Of a DNA stretch of 64,000 nucleotides, positions 57,265-64,000 are shown one piece after another. Both the position numbers and the translations under genes were made by a program. Source of the DNA: Setomelanomma holmii (taxonomy: Eukaryota; Ascomycota; Dothideomycetes; Pleosporales; Phaeosphaeriaceae). The notes below the pieces were generated by a model. It did no database searches. It was not told the origin of the DNA and worked only from the letters and a program-made list of their open reading frames with translations. The DNA lies in the NCBI GenBank assembly GCA_010015745.1, contig ML978226.1, forward strand, positions 1 through 64,000, read 5' to 3'. Within the stretch, counting starts at the first letter, position 1, and every line of letters starts with the position of its first letter.

Positions 57265-60200
57265 ATAAAAGGCCAGCAAGAGCAGAGGAGCAAGATCAAC
57301 AAATTTGCTCATTGCGTGCGAGGAGCAGTGTGTTGGGATGAACGAATTTTCACGATCGTACACTCAACCAGTGGGTTTGATATCGTACATGCAGACACAG
57401 ATCTGTGGGAGTTGTCAACAGCGGTAAAGAGAGATTCAGGGTCCAAAATCTGCATCGCTGTCTAATAAACGGAGCACAACTCGAATCGTCCTGAGACTAA
57501 TTCGGGCAGATGGAGAGGAACTCAAGTATTCTTTTGATTTCCAGCATGACCTGTTGCCTCCATGACTTGAGTGCCGGAAGGAGCATACTTGCACACCTTC
57601 AGCGCGCTGTTTCCTCGCCGCCTCAGGCTCAAAGCCGCAGCTACCAGTCTTTGCGCACATAGCGATGTCGTAATGAGCAGTTATATTGCCTGGCTAGACT
57701 CCAGAAATAGGACGAAACCGCTGGTATGCGGGAAGGAGGTTCGGCTTGCTCCCACCCTCCTGCTGCCAGGGCATAGTTATGGCACTAGCGGACGGACGCA
57801 GCACTGATTTGGCAGCTGAGACCAATCAGATGCGCACGAAACTCTCGATAAAATCCTAGCGTTGTTGCGAGCTTGAGTATACCGTGCATGCGATGCGAGG
57901 ACCGGCGATTGATCGTGCTGTTGGGCGGTGCTGGCGGAAAACTCGTTCACGATAAAGCTCACAATCTTCTCACCCGCGTACCAAACCGGCACTTGTCTCT
58001 GAGTCAACTCAACACCAGGATTGGCCGATCGTGAGGTGCAGGCGGAATGACCTAATGGAGCGTGAGCCTTGAGACTCTGGTAACATCGGAACAGTTCGAT
58101 CGTGCTTGACCCTATCCAAAGCATGAGCGGGACTGTCCCATTATCGGCAGGAAGACTGACGAGCATGCATCTCTTCAGCTTAGCATCTTGAGGATTCTTC
58201 AACGAGCGAACGGTTGCAACCTTCAGCTGTTGTGGCCGCGAAACTCTTCGAACTTCTTTGTGACTTCTCCATACTTCAGATCGATTACCCAGATAATGTC
58301 GGCCTATCTGCCATTATCGCTGTACGTCGTCGGATCGCTTCGGAATACCATACGTCTGGTACGCGGTTCGGTTACCACCGACATGGCTCAACCGCGTGCG
58401 CTAAAGCAGGACTGGCGAAGTTCTTTAAGGAAGCCAAAATACACTAGCCGTTACCATGACCATCGAAGCGCAGGTGCGGAAGTACGTAGGCGATATGGGA
58501 AACAGCGATTTGCCCTTTGCAAGTTGGAGGAGTACGTCGGGAGAGCAACACGACATCGCAGCCCAATCTACTTAGTTAATCAAGATAATGGAGCGCATAG
58601 AAACCTTGATGCGACGATCGAAATGCGGAGAGAAGGAGCTAGCAGGGCAATCCGATGGCCAGGGTGGTTAACGTTAGCGTGGACTCTGCAAGACGAGAAC
58701 CACTCAAGCGACAAGCGCGCGCTTGCACTTGCGACGGTATAGTCATGGATGAACCATAAACACCAACTTGGACAGAATTCAATATCGTGGAGTGCGATAT
58801 TTGTGGAATTTGGTACCGTTCGTGAAAACTCTTGCAAGCGCCGCTTGGTGAAATTCCGCCACACCACGAAGGCACAGAGCTAAGGACAGCAGCGAATTCG
58901 GAGGCGGGAGCGGTCCAAGCGTTGAGGTGAGGCATTATGACGAGAGGCTTCGTTGGGAAGAATCTGGAAGTGTCCGAGGTCCTCTCCTGTGAGAGACGAT
59001 GGGATCAACACGCGAATGGATGTTATGGAGCTCCCTATTCAGCATGCCTTGTACGTTCAGCAAGACAGTTGTAACTGACTGAGTTGAATGTAATCTCCTC
59101 CTGTTTTGGTCCACACCGTGTCGCAAACTTCCAGAAGTGCCTGCGTTGTGATTGGTAGTATCGTTCGGGGCTAGTGGACGCCGACTAGCAGGCGAGCTCT
59201 TTCCTCCAACTCTCCTTCTCTTCTACCATTCTTTCCCACGAAACGTGCACTATCAAGACTCGGGCATACGCGGAGCATGCATTCGTATTCGATCATCAAG
59301 CGCTCTCTGTAGGGACGTCAAGGCTCGAGGAGTCCACCGAGGTCCAATTTGGCATGGAAGTGCCAGGATCCGATGTAGAGATATGAGCAAGCTCGCCAAC
59401 ACAATCGAGTCCTGGTATCTTTGATGCAACGTTCGTAAAGTCAGCACCATGATAGTCCTTAAAGCCGATGATTCCCAGACTTCGTACCCTCACTAGGCAT
59501 CCTCGAGGATCTGGTCTCACCGAGTCATTGCGATCATTCTGAGATACACCCGATCGACCTTATCCTCCTCTGTGGCATTCACCGATCATCGAGCACCATT
59601 GGGCGACTCGATGTTTGACTTTACGCGGAAGCGCTTCCTATCTGATTCGAGCACTCGCCCTGTAAGTCAAAGGGCAATATGCACAAGGTTCTGACGAGCA
59701 GGGCCAGCTGCGAGCATAGTTGCAACTCGCCAGCTCAGTCCTGAGCCACCAGCAGGCATCTGCACGGACACGACCGGCCAACCGCCTCTTTACAATGCAG
59801 CAAAGCCTCTAGAGAGGAGCATATTGGTATCTTCGACCAGTCATCAGCCGCGCGCGGCGCTCGCTCGAAGGGCGGGAAGCTTGAAAGAAGAAAAGCAAGA
59901 CTACTGCAGAAAACGACAACAGCAACAGTGCTTTTGCATCAAAGAGACCACAAGACTGTCAAGATAGGCGGGACATACTTGAGGATGACAAACGCAATAC
60001 TTTCAAGTGGAGTTTGACAAAGCTCACTCCAAGCAAAAGCAGGACACAGAATGGAAATGTAGGTCAGCTAACAAGGAGCCAGCAAAGGAGAAGCAAACAC
60101 ACGCGACGATCTCGAAGTATGTGTTGCAGTAACGCGCAGTTTCCGGGCTACTTCATATTGAATCCGGTCCATGCGAAAGTCCACAATCGATAGTGATGCT

Positions 60201-60943
60201 GCTGGCTACTTGCCGCTCATGTGTTCTGCCTCCTCGAAAGGGGCATCCGCAGATCGAGGGACGGAAGAACTCGTGTGGGCGACGTGGAGAGTTGAGCTTT
60301 GCTGCCTTTGATCAACGCTTTTTCCTGCAATTATAGCGCAGAAGTTTAGGATGTTCAGACCCCATTCCGTCTGATGACGATGCTTGATATTGCTAAATCG
60401 ATTGGCCTTTCAAGAATATCTCGGTCGGCGTGGGCAACGTTGGCCAGGTTGGCATAATTTTGCGGCGAGGAAATATGACAAAAAGGCGGAATCCTACGAG
60501 GTTTCGACGATTCGGGAGGAGCGTGCAAAGAGGTTGCGAATATCAAGTGCTTGCAGTCATCGAAGTCAAGGGGAGAAAAGCGTAAATAGTCTGCGACTTA
60601 ACGTCGTGGCTGGACCATATAGTACCTTCTGCCATGCCAAGTACTCACGTCTTTTCTGCCTCGATTTTTTTACTCTAAACCTCAAAAATCATAGTACACC
60701 ATGGCGATGCAAAATGTATGCTCTCATCATGGTGCTGTGATGTTGAAGCTGGGGTGTGGGGCGGGAAACTTAATTTTAGCGCCCGCTCGGCACCCTGCAT
60801 TTGATGATGAAACCCAACAAGCGCTGATCGCACTCAGCCTCAACACCACCTACCCCACGACATACACGTATTCTTGACGCCGCCTCCCGTTCTAACATCT
60901 CGGGAACAACACTCCAGCACGATTCAGAGGAGGACTCACAGGC
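57265..60943. other. 3.7-kb gene-poor stretch
   Basis: Several frames of 60-185 codons occur on both strands (the longest on plus at 58188-58742), but none carries a family motif. They overlap one another, so I accept none. A minus-strand stretch at 59296-59520 has coding-like text (FTNVASKIPGLDCVGEL) loosely like the middle of a HET protein, without supporting sequence on either side. The right end is the promoter of the Sec2-domain gene. Confidence 0.45.
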
Positions 60944-61765
60944 ATGGCAGCCGCCGTTGAACTCCCACCACCGCCCGCGCCCTCGATATACAACAAACAC
61001 ATCGCGCATGGCACACACAGCTGCCCTTCGTGCGGAACGAGCGTGCGCATAGACACAGCAGAAGTAGAGAGCGCCCGGAGAAAAATAGTAGAGCTCGAGG
61101 CGCAAATGGAGGTGTGGAAAGAGAAGGCAACAGCAGCTGGTACGACACTCTTCACATGCACGCTTCGACGCTGAGCATGTGCCACATCTAGCATATGCTG
61201 ATATATAGCAGTGGACAGATGCGCCGACTACGAAGACCAGATACGAAGTCTTCAGGTCGCGAAAGACCGCAACCAACCTGTTCGGTCGAACACGGAGACT
61301 TTCAATCCTTCACGCCGCTCAGATGAAGATCCGCGCCCTGCCACCGCTGGCGCCACCTCTAGACCTTCTCGCTTCTCGTTTCTAACTGGCCGCCGCATAT
61401 CACCGAACAATTCTACCTCACAACCACCTCCATCTACATCAGCGACCCCTGTCGACATCGAACTACTCAATGAGCTAGAGCGCGAGCGGACACTGCGCGC
61501 CAAGGCTGAGGAACGGGCGCAAAAGGTGGACAACGAGGTTGAGGAGCTGAGCGTGCAGTTGTTTTCACAAGCAAATGAGATGGTCGCGGAGGAAAGAAGA
61601 GCACGTGCAAAGCTGGAAGAGAGGGTCGAAATGCTGGAGAAGAAGGACAAGGACAAGATGGCCCGACTGGACAGGCTAGAGAAAGCGGTGAGCAGGATTG
61701 ATCGTGTGAAGGCGATGCTGAATCAGCCGACGACAAATAACCTTGCGCCGCCAGCGAAGAGATGA
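60944..61765 (+). CDS. Sec2p-domain protein (Rab GEF-like coiled coil)
   Basis: Two exons (60944-61139 and 61209-61765; intron 69 bp) give 250 residues. The N-terminus is MAAAVELPPPPAPSIYNKHI, followed by a CxxC pair (HSCPSCGTSV) and a first coil (VESARRKIVELEAQMEVWKE). The join reads TAAAVDRCADYEDQI. A Ser/Pro-rich linker follows (PSRFSFLTGRRISPNNS). The second coil from about residue 165 carries the Sec2 signature ELSVQLFSQANEMVAEERRA and continues as a continuous heptad region to RIDRVKAMLNQ. In Sec2/Rabin8 proteins this coil binds and activates the Rab Sec4 on secretory vesicles. The protein is much shorter than yeast Sec2 (759 residues), as is usual for this filamentous-fungal type, so exchange activity is inferred only. 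Confidence 0.87.
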
Positions 61766-62180
61766 GAGGCGACGTGCGGGGACTGCGAACGTTTCATTCT
61801 TCTTGAGATACCCCACTTTCTATCACTTAGCATCATACGAGGCGTACATCATCTTTGCGGATCAGCATTGTATTCCGGCATTTCAGCATGTAGCATTTTG
61901 TGGGCGTACTATCCTGGGACATCGTTGCATTTTGTGGGCGCAATCGTACGATAGCTAGGTCTATATCACCACTTCAGAATTAACCATATACCAATATGTT
62001 CTCTTAAGCATCTTTTCGTGATTTCTGGTGTCGAACAACATGCACATAGTGTATCGCAGAGCTGACATTCACGCAACAGTGGTGAGAAAGTGCTATCAAA
62101 GTCCTTGTCGTCAATCTAGATACCTCAAAACCATGAAAACGTTTAGCCTATCTCACCTCGTCTAATTGTGGTCTCTTTCC
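61766..62180. other. Convergent intergenic region
   Basis: 0.4 kb between convergent genes. It contains a 14-bp direct repeat, GCATTTTGTGGGCG, at 61893-61906 and 61927-61940. Confidence 0.5.
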
Positions 62181-62984
62181 CTAGAGCGCCTCGAAAACCT
62201 TCACAATTTCCTCCGCAGTGCTCTTTGCGCGCTGCGGGTTGGCACCGGTGACGATCCTTCCGTCGGTGACGTGGAAGTCATCCCAGACGCCTTTGGGCCT
62301 GACGTCTGCAAGCGGCAAAGTTAGCTCATGCATCGATAGCTTGATAGCTCGACTATCTCACATTCAGCACCAAGCACCTTCGAATGCTCATCAATAAGGG
62401 GCTCTTTCCACGAGCGCAATGCATCCATGATGCCCATCTCTTCTTCTGCTTGAGTAGTGAAGCCCGCGAACTTCTTGCCTTCAACGATGGGCTTGCCGGG
62501 GGGAGGCGCTTACACAGCACTCACGATGCCTCCATCATGCCAGACCTTGGCGGCAATCTTCTTCAGATTCGTAGCATGAGGATAATCAATCAACGCCGCA
62601 TGCCCAGCAGACGCGAAGAAAATACCATACTACATCGCGAATCAATACACTCCATCACACATATAATCATCGGTACAACTTACGTCCCACCCCACCAAAT
62701 CTCCCGCCTTGATTCTGCTATCCATGCCCCTCCTAGACTCACTCCCCTTATCATCATGCTGCTTCCTCTCCTCATCCGACAAGAACCCCGGCTGCAAGCT
62801 CAACCAGTCTTCATACCAGACACCATTTTCGGATGCAATATCGACTTCGAAGCCAGCGGCTTTGAATACGTTGTAGGGGTGCAGGGCTTCGCCGATGAAG
62901 ACGCCGGTGGGGTGGCCGCCGCCCTTCGAAGAGCTCGGCGTGGGCGGAGGTGATGGCGACGAGGGCGCGGCGGGGTGGGGACAT
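62181..62984 (-). pseudogene. HSP31-like DJ-1/PfpI glyoxalase, catalytic segment lost
   Basis: Minus-strand remnant of a glutathione-independent glyoxalase III (Hsp31, DJ-1 superfamily). It starts MSPPRRALVAITSAHAELFE at 62984. One extra base near 62918 shifts the frame before HPTGVFIGEALHPYNVF. Then come AAGFEVDIASENG, GDLVGWD, intron 62630-62684, YGIFFASAGHAALIDYPHA and WHDGGIVSAV. At that point the family continues with the nucleophile Cys of the AVCHGP elbow. Here the sequence reads TAA (62513-62511) and jumps to GKPIVEGKKFAGFTTQAEEE, so the elbow is deleted. Intron 62309-62361 follows, then the family C-terminus (VWDDFHVTDGRIVTGANP). The frameshift, stop and loss of the catalytic Cys mean it cannot encode an active enzyme. 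The splice sites remain intact. Confidence 0.85.
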
Positions 62985-64000
62985 GGCGGGATCAGTGATA
63001 TTTTGGATAAGGAAGATCGTATGAGATTGTCAGGCTTGAGTTGGAACGAGGTGATTGCTGTTGATAGATTTCAAGCAGCATCGTCTAGAGTCATTTTATA
63101 CTCCCATGCCGCCGATGTATCCGTGAGACAAGTGGCCATGACGTCTCTCTCCTCAATGCAAGCATCGCAACATTTCCAATCATTCTCGCAGATCCAGGGA
63201 AAGGCAGTGTTCTCCGTGCCTTCTATGGTGATGACCAATATTCATATTCCTTTGACCAGCGAAAGTCCTAGCTCTTTTCGTATAATACGGGTAGAAGTCC
63301 CACCGATGCTACTCGGAAATGAAGACTACTGATAGGTTGCGTCTCCTTGGTCATGCAAGTCGAAAGCATCCTTCAATCCTTTCGCACTCGCCTTAGCGAG
63401 TGTAGCCATTTTGATGTGTCAGCTGCATTTGCGGAGCATGCTGCAATGTAGTATGGCGTTGAAGCTGTGTCGATCGTAGGATTCTGTTATACCCTCAGCC
63501 AAACATATTGCCGTTGTCTACAGAAGCTATATCGAAAGAGTGAATAAGTTAGATACGGGTTGCACGCTTTGGGAAGTATGCGAGAGAAGTTGATTGAGCG
63601 CCATTGGTCGGTGGTGTCAGCACCTGGTCCAATGACGTAACGGAACGGGTGGCACGGCCCAGACGAGACTTCCACCATTCGCTCCGATGTCGATATCGGA
63701 AATGCTGAGACGTGCCCAGATTTCTATCTTCTGTTTCAACCTACATTCGAGGTTCGACGTGCACCAGGCATAGTCAGGGTTCGTGCCCGTTTGCGCAACC
63801 TCTATTCTCAAAGGATTCTCTTGTGTAGGCTTGTATGGTCTCACTGACTTCTGTCGTCACCAATTGAAATCTCTGAAGCATCCTGGACACGTACAGACTT
63901 CTGTGAGACAGTATTCTGCAAAGGTAGAGTAGAGCGGACATGACATTCTTATGGCACCGGGTGTATATTGAGACCCTGCTAACTTTACACAGAGATGTAC
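62985..64000. other. Right edge of the window, no gene accepted
   Basis: Contains the former promoter of the HSP31-like gene. Minus-strand frames at 63487-63678 and 63617-63844 have mildly coding-like composition (EIWARLSISDIDIGANGGSL) but no recognised motif and no good start. They may be the edge of a gene that continues beyond 64000, or chance. Confidence 0.4.

Noticed and set aside
57777..58742. Two overlapping open frames of 141 and 184 codons on opposite strands
   Set aside because: Neither has a family motif, hydrophobic pattern or splice signals that extend it; likely chance frames in a gene-poor block.
59296..59520. Possible fourth HET fragment on the minus strand
   Set aside because: A single stretch (FTNVASKIPGLDCVGEL) is only loosely HET-like. 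The expected upstream and downstream HET blocks were not found on either side.
62384..62953. Plus-strand open frame of 189 codons opposite the HSP31-like remnant
   Set aside because: The minus strand carries clear DJ-1/PfpI homology with proper introns; the plus frame is its shadow.

Overview
The window looks like nuclear DNA of a filamentous ascomycete, most likely a Dothideomycete-type genome (inference). Introns are short (44-192 bp), with GT-AG ends and CTAAC/CTAAT-like branch sites. It carries typical fungal families: HET, Zn2Cys6, RTA1, Sec61, Las1, Swd2, Dph7 and a Sec2-domain protein. There is no operon structure. I saw no convincing tRNA, rRNA, CRISPR array or intact transposon. Family assignments come from reading motifs by eye. 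Exon joins were chosen by splice sites plus reading phase.

Layout. 1-8.1 kb: accessory region with two decayed heterokaryon-incompatibility (HET) genes and one small hypothetical gene. 9-16.8 kb: methyltransferase, SEC61 translocon subunit, RTA1-like membrane protein, Zn2Cys6 regulator, GNAT acetyltransferase. 17.2-19.7 kb: broken glycogen-binding-module plus protein-kinase gene, followed by another coding remnant. 19.7-27.4 kb: 7.7 kb in which I find no gene. 27.4-35.8 kb: disordered conserved protein, LAS1, a frameshifted hypothetical gene, mitochondrial oxaloacetate-carrier-like gene and SWD2. 36.7-38.3 kb: third decayed HET gene, then 3 kb of empty DNA. 41.5-56.7 kb: gene-dense block with a conserved disordered protein, OHCU decarboxylase, ADF-H/PH protein, geranylgeranyl diphosphate synthase, a 2EXR-like protein, DPH7-like WD40 protein, and an orphan with SUMO-interaction-like motifs. 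57.3-60.9 kb: empty. 60.9-63 kb: Sec2-domain Rab-GEF-like gene and a decayed HSP31/DJ-1 gene.

The genes do not form one pathway. Housekeeping genes (secretion: SEC61, Sec2-like; rRNA processing: LAS1; translation-factor modification: DPH7; isoprenoids: GGPPS; purine catabolism: OHCU decarboxylase; chromatin/3' end: SWD2) are interspersed with degraded self-recognition and stress genes. The most notable theme is this decay. Three HET genes, one CBM-kinase gene, one HSP31-like gene and one conserved hypothetical gene each carry stops, frameshifts or loss of a catalytic segment. I did not find a convincing new multi-gene system. The best leads for novelty are the CBM-kinase architecture and the orphan protein with tandem SIM-like motifs.
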